DNA from: Phycisphaerae bacterium | Lineage (GTDB): Bacteria > Chloroflexota > Anaerolineae > 4572-78 > J111 | Length of the DNA stretch: 64,000 nucleotides | Assembly: GCA_028285035.1 (NCBI GenBank) | Contig: JANQQF010000006.1 | Coordinates: forward strand, 62,001 to 126,000 | Direction: 5' to 3' | Shown: positions 1 through 8,083 of the stretch, piece after piece | Position numbering within the stretch: the stretch's first letter is position 1 | Layout of the letters: each line of letters begins with the position of its first letter | Notes under the pieces: model-generated | What the model saw: only the letters and a program-made list of their open reading frames with translations | The model's database searches: none | What the model was told of the DNA's origin: nothing | Made by a program: the position numbers and the translations under genes

Positions 1-1066
1 TGACACCAGACATCGTAACAGGGGGGATGAGGGCGTGTAAGGGGCCAGCGGGCGAACCAATCTCACGCCAACGGTCACGGGCTTGTAATTGAGGATGCTC
101 CCAAAACTCTTCCATCGAGCGCATTTGAGCATAGGCGATGCGAGCGGTTTCAAATCGCTCAACAACAGCATCAAGAGAGAGTTGAGTCAAAACTTGTTCG
201 ACGATCTGCCGCAGGGTCGCTTTGTGCTCGGTGCGGGCGGAGTTGGTATCAAACCGTGGGTCAGTCGAAAGTTCGGGTTGACCCAAAACCATTTCACAAA
301 ATCGTTCCCACTCCTGCTCATTTTGGATACCAAAGAAGATGGTTTTGCCATCACCTGTCGGAAAAAGACCGTAAGGGGTAATGGCGGTGTGGCTACTCCC
401 CGTCCGCTTCAGGACAGCGCCACCATAGTTTGCGTAATAGGCAGCGTACCCCATCCACTCGCCCAAGGCTTCCAGCATCGACACCTCGAAGATGGTGCCT
501 TCACCAGTTCGCTGCCGAGTGAACAGGGCCGTCAAAACCCCAGTGTAGGTGTACATACCCGCCGCAATGTCAGCGATGGAGATACCCGCTTTGGAGGGCT
601 CATCTGGCGTGCCTGTAATTGAGACAAAGCCGGACTCGGCCTGGATCAACAAATCATACGCCTTTTTGTGGGTGTAGGGCCCCGTTGAGCCATAGCCAGA
701 CACACTACCCATAATCAGTTGCGGCCATCTTTCGCGCACGGTCTCTGGGTCAAAGCCCAATCGTTCCACCGCCCCCGGCGCTAAGTTTTGGATAAACACA
801 TCAGCTTGCCCCAGCAACTTTTCGAGAATTTGTTTACCCCCTGGCGCTTTCACATCCAACGTCAGCGACTCTTTGCTGCGATTGAGCCAGACAAAATGGC
901 TGGACAGCCCCTTAGTGGTGGTATCATACCGTCGGGCAAAATCACCCACGCCAGGTCGTTCAATCTTGATGACCCGCGCCCCCAAATCGGCCAGTTGCCG
1001 CGTGGCAAAGGGAGCTGCCACGGCCTGCTCTAATGAGATCACGGTTATTCCCGCTAAAGGTTGCAT
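1..1066 (-). CDS. CaiB/BaiF family III CoA-transferase (3' end outside window)
   Basis: Reading the minus strand from the ATG at 1066 gives an open frame of 355 codons that leaves the window at base 1, so the C-terminus is missing. Family III enzymes move CoA between carboxylic acids through an aspartyl-CoA anhydride. The N-terminus (MQPLAGITVISLEQ) and the stretch LADLGARVIKIERP at about 27-40 are typical of the family. SIADIAAGMY places the likely catalytic aspartate at Asp166, matching Asp169 of formyl-CoA transferase. The substrate cannot be told from sequence. No partner gene is visible. A longer start is unlikely because the upstream sequence is AT-rich and non-coding. Confidence 0.9.
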   Translation of the reverse strand, partial: MQPLAGITVISLEQAVAAPFATRQLADLGARVIKIERPGVGDFARRYDTTTKGLSSHFVWLNRSKESLTLDVKAPGGKQILEKLLGQADVFIQNLAPGAVERLGFDPETVRERWPQLIMGSVSGYGSTGPYTHKKAYDLLIQAESGFVSITGTPDEPSKAGISIADIAAGMYTYTGVLTALFTRQRTGEGTIFEVSMLEALGEWMGYAAYYANYGGAVLKRTGSSHTAITPYGLFPTGDGKTIFFGIQNEQEWERFCEMVLGQPELSTDPRFDTNSARTEHKATLRQIVEQVLTQLSLDAVVERFETARIAYAQMRSMEEFWEHPQLQARDRWREIGSPAGPLHALIPPVTMSGV

Positions 1067-1135
1067 TGGCGTGCCTCGTTGAACTGCAATTTTTATCAGT
1101 CGATTATACGAATCAGGTAGATTTGTGTTTCGAGA

Positions 1136-1229
1136 TGTCATGCCCGAATGTTTTTGTCGGGCATCCACTGGGTTGTAAGCAATGGATTCTGGTTATGGAA
1201 ACATAGCACAAAAACACAGGGGAATGACA
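1136..1229. repeat. Dispersed TGTCAT...ATGACA hairpin repeat, copy 1
   Basis: This 94-bp element starts TGTCATGCCCGAATG, folds into an ATGCCCGA/TCGGGCAT hairpin, and ends GGGGAATGACA, so its ends are near-inverted. A second copy at 31985-32070 shares TGTCAT, CCCGAATG, TTGTCGGG, ATCCACT and the closing TGACA. It resembles REP/MITE-type non-coding repeats. It lies in the gap between the CoA-transferase and the multicopper oxidase terminator. Confidence 0.65.
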
Positions 1230-1346
1230 TAAACCAACACTTTTCTTGGAACACACATAATCGGTCTATCAATCAAATAAAGCTGGATTGTAGTTTTTTA
1301 AGGGGAATTCACAAATTGATTAAGCTTGAAGTGGTATCAAAATATA

Positions 1347-1385
1347 AAGCGCTTGGTAGTCGAAATCTTCAACTCCCAAGCGCTT
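1347..1385 (-). terminator. Probable terminator of the multicopper oxidase gene
   Basis: A 10-bp perfect stem (AAGCGCTTGG/CCAAGCGCTT) with a 19-nt loop lies about 22 nt past the multicopper oxidase stop. Read on the minus strand it is followed by TTTATATTTTG, a loose T-rich tract. Confidence 0.55.
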
Positions 1386-1406
1386 GATCTTACGCAATCA
1401 GGGTAC

Positions 1407-3887
1407 TTAAGATGATTTCACAATAATCGGCACATAAATTGTGCCATCTATAACTGTAGTTACATCAGTCGCCGTTTGGAACATCAAGGTGGTATTACTG
1501 GAGGTTGCGGTGACAGTTGTCGTCTCGACTGTTCCAGCCGTGATATTACTCGGGATCGTTACGGAAATAACAATACTCTGACTGCCTCCAGCCCCAAGCG
1601 TAACGGTTGGATTGGACAGGTTTGTAGTCACGGTCCACCCCTGGCTTGAACTCGTCGTAACTGTGAAGGTATCACTGTTAATCATGCTAGGATTACTCAA
1701 CGTATGATTATAGGTCACCGTTTGATTCGCCAAACTATTACTCGAATTATCAGGCGTTAGGAAATCATCCACAACGATAAATTGGCCCATCATTCCAGCG
1801 TCTTCATGCTCCAGAAGGTGACAATGGAACATGTAGGGCAAGTCAGGGTCTGAGAAATCTTCGAAGTGTTTCAGCAAGAGAACCGTTTCCCCCGGACTCA
1901 CCAAAACCGTGTCTTTCCAGCCCATTTCATTGGCAGGTGGGTCCACCCCATCCCGGCTTAAAACCTGGAAGTATTCATCATGCACGTGGAAATTATGTGA
2001 TCCCCCGTGACTAACGGTAACCTCCCAGAGTTCGATATCCCCTAAAGTAATCACTTGGTCGATCCGATTGATATCCATTGAAACGCCGTTGATGGTAGAG
2101 GTGCTGTCCAGGTCAAACTTACGGGGGCTACTTTGGTTCACCGCTTGATCGGCGGTAAAGCGGGTGATGGTGGCTAAGGAAGAGGGCAACGATGTAACTG
2201 GTGTAGGTGACGTTGTGGGCGCTCCCACCAAAATATTAAACAGACTAAAATCGGAGCTATCAAATGCATCACGGTTGCTGTGCGAAATCTCTGAATTGTA
2301 GGCCATAAATTGCAAAGCTTTGCCCTGATCACTGCTAAAATCGACTACAATTTCAGCCCGCTCGCCTGGAGAAAGCACCAGGCGGGTTAGCGGGACGCTC
2401 GATGTTAAAAAGCCGCCATCAGAAGCGATTTGCTGGAAAGTGCGGTTATCACTAAAGCCGTAGTTATAAATGCGATGGTTAGAGCCGTTTAAGATGCGGA
2501 AACGAATCATTTGAGCATGGGTATCAAGCACCGGGTTAATCGCCCCATTGACTAAAAAGGTATCGCCAAATCCTCTATTGGTTGCCGTTGCATATTCCAA
2601 AGAGCCGTCACCCGCAAACTCACGGTCTTGAATAATCAAGGGGATATCATCCGTACCATAGGTTTTGGGAATGGCCAGCGCTTCACTTGCTGTGTCATTG
2701 ACATACATCAATCCGGCCAGACCATAATAGACATGTTCACCTGTGATCCCCTTCAAGTGAGGATGGAACCAGTTGGTACTGGCGTGATTGTCCACCGTAA
2801 AGTAGGCTTGCCAAGTGTCGCCATCAGCGATTTGCTGATGGGGGCCACCATCCATCTCCGCCGGGACGTGCATCCCGTGCCAGTGAGTCGTGCTTGTCTC
2901 ACCGAGTTTGTTTTCCACGTTAATGGTGATATTTTCGGTTTGGGTGAGCACCAAGACTGGTCCCAAGAAGGTGCCGTTGTACCCCTTTGTTTCGGTATCT
3001 ACTCCATCATTAAATTGGGTTGTCCCCGTCATCATCGTGAGGTTGTAGACCCGCCAGCCATCACTGCCCATCGTACCTAAAACTTGATCGGGAATAGGTA
3101 AGGGGGTGAAGGTGTAGGAGACAGTGAGGGTGGCTGGGGCATTATTTGGTATAGCTGGACTATCTTCTTCAATCGAGCCAAACAATCGAGCCGTTTTTGG
3201 GGTTGTCTCATTATCGCTCTTCAAGACCCACCCATAGTTGGTTGAAGCCGAGTCAAGCCAACTTTGTACATCAGCGATCATCGGAGGCGTCGAATTCCAG
3301 GTATAATTCCCCAAGAGTTGTGTTATCAGAGTTGAGCTACTAGCCATAGCGTTAAAATCGCCACCAGGGGTCGTCCAGGCCGTTGTGGCGTGTTTAGCCG
3401 AATTCCAGGTTACCTCTCCCGTGGTTGCCGTATTACCACTATTACCTGTTTTGGTACCTTCAGTCCAGTCTGTAGTAACACGATGCAAACTAAATGTAGA
3501 ATTAACGCCATTTGTTGGGGATAAGATCACTGGAATCGTCATAGAGGCCTCTACAATCGTAGCACCAGCCGGAATGCTACCCACAACATCAAATGCTATC
3601 AACGCTCGTCTCGTATCAGGAACATTTGTACGTCCAGCGGCTAAACCACCTTCTGCTCCTGCATTATCATCAGCACCTGTATCACTGATGATAAACGCAT
3701 CCTTACTAGCGGTAATGACCACCGTTGTGGTCACTGTCTCCACTGCAAGCGGGCGATAAGTTTGCTCTATCGTCGAGTTGACCGTCTCAATTGGTGCGGC
3801 ATCCGCCACTGTGGGTTGGCTTTGCGACCACCACAAAACAGGTGTCAGGCCAATAATGAGGGCAATAAAAAGTTTTCTGAGTATCAT
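1407..3887 (-). CDS. Secreted multicopper oxidase with N-terminal DNRLRE-like domain
   Basis: The start at 3887 (MILRKLFIAL) is preferred over an upstream start because AAGGAG sits six bases before it and a signal peptide follows (cleavage near residue 30). Residues ~45-230 resemble the DNRLRE/disaggregatase-related beta domain found in extracellular proteins. Cupredoxin domains follow. Copper motifs are HWHGMH near 335, NWFHPHL near 375, HNFHVHDEYF near 630 and HCHLLEHEDAGMM near 687, so the type 1, 2 and 3 copper ligands appear complete. A Ser/Thr-rich beta domain and a tail YVPIIVKSS close the protein. The likely role is extracellular oxidation of metals or phenolics; the substrate is unknown. 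At 826 aa it is much longer than CueO or bilirubin-oxidase types because of the added domains. Confidence 0.93.
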   Translation of the reverse strand: MILRKLFIALIIGLTPVLWWSQSQPTVADAAPIETVNSTIEQTYRPLAVETVTTTVVITASKDAFIISDTGADDNAGAEGGLAAGRTNVPDTRRALIAFDVVGSIPAGATIVEASMTIPVILSPTNGVNSTFSLHRVTTDWTEGTKTGNSGNTATTGEVTWNSAKHATTAWTTPGGDFNAMASSSTLITQLLGNYTWNSTPPMIADVQSWLDSASTNYGWVLKSDNETTPKTARLFGSIEEDSPAIPNNAPATLTVSYTFTPLPIPDQVLGTMGSDGWRVYNLTMMTGTTQFNDGVDTETKGYNGTFLGPVLVLTQTENITINVENKLGETSTTHWHGMHVPAEMDGGPHQQIADGDTWQAYFTVDNHASTNWFHPHLKGITGEHVYYGLAGLMYVNDTASEALAIPKTYGTDDIPLIIQDREFAGDGSLEYATATNRGFGDTFLVNGAINPVLDTHAQMIRFRILNGSNHRIYNYGFSDNRTFQQIASDGGFLTSSVPLTRLVLSPGERAEIVVDFSSDQGKALQFMAYNSEISHSNRDAFDSSDFSLFNILVGAPTTSPTPVTSLPSSLATITRFTADQAVNQSSPRKFDLDSTSTINGVSMDINRIDQVITLGDIELWEVTVSHGGSHNFHVHDEYFQVLSRDGVDPPANEMGWKDTVLVSPGETVLLLKHFEDFSDPDLPYMFHCHLLEHEDAGMMGQFIVVDDFLTPDNSSNSLANQTVTYNHTLSNPSMINSDTFTVTTSSSQGWTVTTNLSNPTVTLGAGGSQSIVISVTIPSNITAGTVETTTVTATSSNTTLMFQTATDVTTVIDGTIYVPIIVKSS

Positions 3888-4070
3888 GAAACACTCCTTG
3901 TTGAATAGTGGGCTAAAATGAATGTTAATAAAATGAAATAAAAATTTTTGGGGATAATTGAGAAAGGATATGACCGATCTAAAAAAGTTAACAATCCAAA
4001 AAAATGTATCGGATATTAAAGATAAGGGCAATCCTGTGTTTGAGCAATTTTTAGGTCAGTTTAATTTACG

Positions 4071-4099
4071 TTTACGAAATGGCTGGGAGCCGCTATAAT
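4071..4099 (+). promoter_or_regulatory. Sigma70-like promoter for the HIT-DUF4291 operon
   Basis: TTTACG (4071-4076), a 17-nt spacer and a perfect TATAAT (4094-4099) lie 55 nt before the HIT start codon. The -35 is weak and the -10 perfect. Confidence 0.5.
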
Positions 4100-4154
4100 T
4101 ATTTTTGCAAACTCAAAACCCCGACCCAAGTAGACACCTGAGTCAAAACATTTC

Positions 4155-4622
4155 ATGGAAGCACTATCTCCCAACGAGTGCCTCATTTGTGCCAAACATC
4201 AAGGGCAAATGACCGTTGCAGGCGGTTCAATTTATGAAGACACATTGATTTACATCTCGCATGCTCAATTGTGGGGCAATAAAGCTGATCATTATTTAGG
4301 CCATCTAGTTATTGAGCCTAAACGTCATGTTGCTGAATTAGCGAATCTCACCGATCAAGAGGCGCGGTCAATCGGTCTCTTTACAAAACGAGCGGCGCAA
4401 GCCTTGATGGCTACCGAAAAGATTGAACATGTCTATTCCTTCGTGTTTGGCGATGGAGTGCCGCACGTGCATATTCACGTTATCGGTCGTTATGTAGGAG
4501 CTCCCCGTAAATATTGGGGCGTACAGGTTGATGAGTGGCCTGAGGCACCCCGCGGTGATGAGACCCAGATTGAAAAAATAAGCCAGCGAATTAGACAATA
4601 CTTTCAAAATAAGTTCTCCTAA
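4155..4622 (+). CDS. HIT family nucleotide-binding protein
   Basis: This 155-aa protein has the histidine triad PHVHIHVIGRY with His104, His106 and His108. The last of these is the nucleophile that forms the nucleotidyl-His intermediate in HIT hydrolases and transferases. The segment GHLVIEPKRHVAELANL is the conserved strand-helix before the triad. The N-terminal CLIC pair (about 10-13) could bind zinc, as in some bacterial HIT proteins. The stop codon TAA shares its last base with the ATG of the next gene, so the two are translationally coupled. No clear Shine-Dalgarno precedes the start. The substrate (Ap4A, AMP-lysine or another adenylate) cannot be inferred. Confidence 0.93.
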   Translation: MEALSPNECLICAKHQGQMTVAGGSIYEDTLIYISHAQLWGNKADHYLGHLVIEPKRHVAELANLTDQEARSIGLFTKRAAQALMATEKIEHVYSFVFGDGVPHVHIHVIGRYVGAPRKYWGVQVDEWPEAPRGDETQIEKISQRIRQYFQNKFS

Positions 4623-5260
4623 TGAACCTACAATTTCAACCCTATCTTTCCCAAAAAGAAGATTGGCCAGCCTCGGGCAGACACATTATGGCCCAATACG
4701 ATGAACAGACCATCGTCGTCTATCAGGCCTACAATCCAGCCATCAGCACATTCGCGGCAAAAAACGGCTACTTTGGCGGTGAGTTCAGTTATAGCCGAAT
4801 GAGTTGGATCAAGCCCAATTTTTTCTGGATGACGTATCGCTCGGGTTGGGGGACCAAGCCCAATCAGGAAATCATCTTGGCCGTCCGCCTATATCGTGAG
4901 TTCTTTGATACCATCCTGGCTCAAGCAGTCCCCTCGTCCTTTGACCCCGAGCAATATCAAAATCGTGAAGCATGGCAGGCAGCCGTTCAGGGTTCAGCGG
5001 TCCGTCTCCAATGGGACCCTGACCACGGCCCAAAGGGTGAACGCCTCGAACGACGCGCTATTCAACTCGGCCTACGTGGCTCAATGCTCAAGACCTACGG
5101 GCGGGAGGCCATTTCTGAGATCATCGATCTCTCGACTTTTGTAAACGAGCAACGTCAGTTTATCGAAGCAAAAGACTACGATAAGCTGATCAGTCCAGCA
5201 GAACAAACGTATTTACCAATTGATGAAAAGGTCTGCTTGAGATTGAAGCTTGATAGGTAA
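4622..5260 (+). CDS. DUF4291 family protein
   Basis: This 212-aa protein matches the DUF4291 pattern: an early IMAQYDEQTIVVYQAYN segment, GGEFSYSRMSWIKPNFFWM in the middle and RRAIQLGLRG near 165-175. The function of the family is not established, and no signal peptide or membrane segment is visible. It starts inside the stop codon of the HIT gene (TAATG), so the pair is a two-gene operon. That coupling suggests a shared nucleotide-related substrate, which is inference only. Length is normal for the family. Confidence 0.85.
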   Translation: MNLQFQPYLSQKEDWPASGRHIMAQYDEQTIVVYQAYNPAISTFAAKNGYFGGEFSYSRMSWIKPNFFWMTYRSGWGTKPNQEIILAVRLYREFFDTILAQAVPSSFDPEQYQNREAWQAAVQGSAVRLQWDPDHGPKGERLERRAIQLGLRGSMLKTYGREAISEIIDLSTFVNEQRQFIEAKDYDKLISPAEQTYLPIDEKVCLRLKLDR

Positions 5261-5373
5261 TGGGTGTGTAATCTAAACATTATATTCATCAGATTTTCAC
5301 CTTACACCCATAAAATTCATTGTGTAGCAATCCACGACAGCGTTTGGACTTTGTACACGAAAGGGAAGAGATA

Positions 5374-5601
5374 ATGATTACAAAAAATCAGATGTCTCAT
5401 CAACTTGAATATGAATTCAGCGGGGTCAACCTGATGAGTAAGGTCTTGAAATTCCTTAACTCGCAAGGGTATCGTGATGGTGAGGGATACAACTACTTAA
5501 TGGATGGTGCTGCTGGGTGGGCTGATTGGCATTACTGGCTCTATGTGGCCGAAGACCCCAATCGCCCTGTAAAAGATAAACTCGATGAAATGATCGGGTA
5601 A
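5374..5601 (+). CDS. Small protein of unknown function (75 aa)
   Basis: The start at 5374 is chosen because GGGAAGAG precedes it by a few bases; an in-frame start at 5320 lacks a binding site. The product MITKNQMSHQLEYEFSG... is acidic and aromatic-rich, with WADWHYWLYVAEDP near 50-63, and has no membrane segment. I do not recognise a family. It stands alone, about 110 nt after the DUF4291 gene and about 250 nt before marR. Coding potential rests on the ribosome site and a natural-looking composition. Confidence 0.6.
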   Translation: MITKNQMSHQLEYEFSGVNLMSKVLKFLNSQGYRDGEGYNYLMDGAAGWADWHYWLYVAEDPNRPVKDKLDEMIG

Positions 5602-5784
5602 AGTACCTACATCAATTTACGATTTGGGATTTACAATAAATCTAAAATTGCAAGTCGTAAATCAAACATCTTGCCCCAGCTACTCCTAGCTTTCAAGATT
5701 GACAAAAAGTTGTCGATCATTTTCTCTGCCCAAAGCTCAGTTAAATTTCCCGATTTTTGCATTTCTAACAAATTATAATTAAAT

Positions 5785-5812
5785 TTGACCGATCAGGACT
5801 CCTAACTATAAT
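5785..5812 (+). promoter_or_regulatory. marR promoter (TTGACC-N16-TATAAT)
   Basis: A near-consensus -35 (TTGACC, 5785-5790) and a perfect -10 (TATAAT, 5807-5812) are separated by 16 nt. One palindrome fills the spacer and a second covers the expected transcription start near 5819. This is a layout expected for autorepression. Confidence 0.75.
5793..5805. promoter_or_regulatory. Operator 1 (TCAGGACTCCTAA)
   Basis: Palindrome of the form TYAGGANTCCTRA centred on 5799, inside the promoter spacer. Its centre is 22 bp, about two helical turns, from operator 2, so two MarR dimers could bind one face of the DNA. Confidence 0.65.
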
Positions 5813-5813
5813 T

Positions 5814-5828
5814 GTCAGGATTCCTGAC
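5814..5828. promoter_or_regulatory. Operator 2 (GTCAGGATTCCTGAC)
   Basis: The most perfect of the three sites, with 7-bp arms around a central T at 5821. It overlaps the predicted start of marR transcription, 27 nt before the start codon. Confidence 0.65.
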
Positions 5829-5854
5829 ATTATTTTTAATCGTACGGGTTAATA

Positions 5855-6466
5855 ATGAAATCAGTCTTTGATCCAACCTTCCAAAATAATGACTCATCTA
5901 GCCGAATTGTCTATGCCTTGGAGCGGCTATCCCAGCTCTTTCGGGTGAATTTGTGGCAGGAAAACAAAAAAAATAGTTTAAGCCCGCTGCAAATTCAAAT
6001 TCTGTTACACCTCAAGTTTCAGCCGATCGAGCGGCGTACCGTCTCAGCCTTAGCTCAAGAGTTCAACATGGCCCGGGCCACGATTAGTGATGCGGTCAAA
6101 ACGCTAGACAAGAAGGGGTATGTGGTCAAGGAAGAAAACCCGTATGACGCCCGTAGCTTTATTCTCGATCTTACGGAAGAGGGATCAACAGCGGCCCAAG
6201 ACTCCTCAATGTTTGCCAATGTGCTACGACAACACGTTTTTGATTTACCCGATCATGAGCGCGAGGTGATGCTCAAAGTTTTGCTTGACTTGCTCTATCA
6301 ATTGCAATTGAGCGGTCATATCTCAACCCAGCGGATGTGCTATGCTTGTCAGCACTTCCAGAAGCAACCCGATAAAGATTCGCCACATTATTGTAATTTA
6401 TTGGAGAAGCCCCTAATGACCGAGGACTTACGGGTAAATTGTTTGCAGAGCGAACCAACGATGTAA
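5855..6466 (+). CDS. MarR-family regulator with C-terminal four-cysteine domain
   Basis: This 203-aa protein is a winged-helix MarR regulator: a dimerisation helix at 15-35, the recognition helix around MARATISDAVKTLDKKGYV (72-90) and a wing NPYDARSFILDLT (95-107). It extends beyond a normal MarR protein (about 145 aa) with Cys162-x2-Cys165-x14-Cys180-x15-Cys196. Such a cluster could hold zinc or an Fe-S centre or act as a thiol switch. Two palindromes in its own promoter and a third before the downstream radical SAM gene (6486) suggest that it represses itself and the operon. The signal is unknown; redox or nitric oxide is a reasonable guess given the oxygen-sensitive enzymes downstream. Confidence 0.88.
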   Translation: MKSVFDPTFQNNDSSSRIVYALERLSQLFRVNLWQENKKNSLSPLQIQILLHLKFQPIERRTVSALAQEFNMARATISDAVKTLDKKGYVVKEENPYDARSFILDLTEEGSTAAQDSSMFANVLRQHVFDLPDHEREVMLKVLLDLLYQLQLSGHISTQRMCYACQHFQKQPDKDSPHYCNLLEKPLMTEDLRVNCLQSEPTM

Positions 6467-6485
6467 TTATTTTCACCAAAAATAG

Positions 6486-6498
6486 TTAGGAGTCCTAC
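6486..6498. promoter_or_regulatory. Operator 3 (TTAGGAGTCCTAC)
   Basis: Third copy of the AGGANTCCT palindrome, centred on 6492 between marR and the first radical SAM gene. No convincing sigma70 promoter was found beside it. It may control an internal promoter or act as a roadblock. Confidence 0.55.
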
Positions 6499-6549
6499 CT
6501 AAATATCATTAGAAAGAGTTTATCAAAGCTATTCTTAAAGGAAGATCTT

Positions 6550-6588
6550 ATGAAAGTAACAAAAATATCGTCAGTAGAAAGGAGCTAG
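6550..6588 (+). CDS. Possible 12-codon leader peptide
   Basis: A short frame MKVTKISSVERS has its own AAAGGAAG ribosome site and ends TAG at 6588, on top of the AAAGGAG used by the next gene (start 6593). Its translation could be coupled to the radical SAM gene. This is a pattern observation; such short frames also arise by chance. Confidence 0.3.
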   Translation: MKVTKISSVERS

Positions 6589-6592
6589 TCTC

Positions 6593-8083
6593 ATGCGTGT
6601 TATGCTTGTTAATCCAAGATTTCATCTCCCCATTGATACCCGTACCTCACCCCATTTGGGATTGGCCTATTTAGCTGCCGTCTCTGAAGAGCGAGGCGAT
6701 GAGGTGTTACTCTTTGATGCTGATGTCGAAACCCAATCTATCACCAAAGTCGTCAAACGGTATCAGCCCGATATCGTCGGCATCACGGCCAATACCCCAC
6801 AAGTGAAATCGGCCTGGCGAACGGCCGCCGCAGTAAAATCGGTCAAGGATATTCCAGTGGTGTTGGGAGGGCCGCACGTTTCAGTTTTACCGGCTGAGAG
6901 CATCGCCCATCCGCAGGTCGATATTGTGGTGCGGGGTGAGGGTGAGGCAGTTTGGATCAAGCTGTGTGGCTTGATTGAAGCGGCCCAACGGCATCAACCC
7001 GACCTAACCGCTCAAGACTTGTTGGACCCTAATCAAGATCATTTGGAAGGGGTAATGGGCATCAGTTATCAAACCACCCAAGGCGAAGCGCGACACAATC
7101 CCGATCACCCTGTCATTGCGGATCTTGACACTCTACCCTTCCCAGCCTATCACGTTTTCAAGATGGAACACTACACCAATCTTCAGCCCGCCACCGATGC
7201 TGTCGATGGCTCAAAATCCTTCTCAGTGATGACCTCACGGGGCTGCCCCTACCGCTGCACCTTTTGCTCACAAAGCATTATGCCCATCAAGTGGCGGGCT
7301 CGTAGTCCAGAAAGTGTCCTCGCTGAATGGCAACATCTGGTTCATAACCTTGGCGCAGAGGAAATCGGTATTTTGGATGATTCGGCCAATATTCAGGTGG
7401 ATCGGCTGGAAAAGATAGCCGATCTGCTTATTGAGCATAAGGTTAACCACGTGCCCTGGATCTTTGTCAATGGTATTCGGGCTAATCTGGCCACCGAAGC
7501 GGTATTACGTAAGCTCAAACAGGCTGGCTTAAAGCGGGTGGCGTTTGGGGTAGAAAGTGGTGATCCTGATGTCTTGCTTTCTATTGACAAGAAAATCGAT
7601 CACGACACCATTCGACGTGGCTTCAAAAACGCCAAACGTGTTGGGCTGGAAACGATGGGGTTCTTTATCATTGGGCTACCCGGCGAAAATGAAGAGTCGA
7701 TGGAACGAACCATTCAATTTGCTTGTGAGGTTGACCCAATGGTAGCTAATTTCTCAATGATGACACCTTATCCTGGCACAAAAGTCTATGAGATTGCCAA
7801 GCGACAGGGACAGTTACTGCTGGAAGATTGGGAAGATTATGTCTTTTTTGATGGTCGCGCCCGGTATGAGTTGGGGGATATGACGGCAGAGTTGGTGCAA
7901 CGAAAGTGGAAGGAGGCCTATCGCCGCTTCTATTTACGCCCCCATCGCATCCTGCAAACCCTAACCCGTAAAGATTTCTGGCTCAACTGGCGACGCACCT
8001 TCAAAGTCGCTATCAAAACAATCTTCCCCAAACAAGAGAAAGCGGAGTTACGGCAAGCCATTGAGTCTGGGGAGATGATCTGA
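6593..8083 (+). CDS. B12-binding radical SAM protein 1
   Basis: This 496-aa protein begins with a cobalamin-binding Rossmann domain (MRVMLVNPRF; VVLGGPHVSVLP near 84-96; VVRGEGEA near 104). The radical SAM barrel follows, with the 4Fe-4S motif SRGCPYRCTFC: Cys218, Cys222, Cys225. Later markers are GVESGDPDVL and FFIIGLPGENEES. The C-terminal ~75 residues are basic and unassigned. This class methylates or rearranges unactivated carbons, as in hopanoid C-methylases or the BchE cyclase. The substrate is not evident. AAAGGAG lies nine bases before the ATG, and the stop TGA overlaps the next ATG, so it leads an operon. Confidence 0.92.
   Translation: MRVMLVNPRFHLPIDTRTSPHLGLAYLAAVSEERGDEVLLFDADVETQSITKVVKRYQPDIVGITANTPQVKSAWRTAAAVKSVKDIPVVLGGPHVSVLPAESIAHPQVDIVVRGEGEAVWIKLCGLIEAAQRHQPDLTAQDLLDPNQDHLEGVMGISYQTTQGEARHNPDHPVIADLDTLPFPAYHVFKMEHYTNLQPATDAVDGSKSFSVMTSRGCPYRCTFCSQSIMPIKWRARSPESVLAEWQHLVHNLGAEEIGILDDSANIQVDRLEKIADLLIEHKVNHVPWIFVNGIRANLATEAVLRKLKQAGLKRVAFGVESGDPDVLLSIDKKIDHDTIRRGFKNAKRVGLETMGFFIIGLPGENEESMERTIQFACEVDPMVANFSMMTPYPGTKVYEIAKRQGQLLLEDWEDYVFFDGRARYELGDMTAELVQRKWKEAYRRFYLRPHRILQTLTRKDFWLNWRRTFKVAIKTIFPKQEKAELRQAIESGEMI

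Noticed and set aside
1083..1406. Small open frame at 1148-1387
   Set aside because: It overlaps the dispersed repeat and the terminator hairpin and has no ribosome site or plausible protein pattern.
2628..3080. Plus-strand open frame of 150 codons inside the multicopper oxidase
   Set aside because: Antisense shadow of a well-conserved coding region; no family resemblance or ribosome site.
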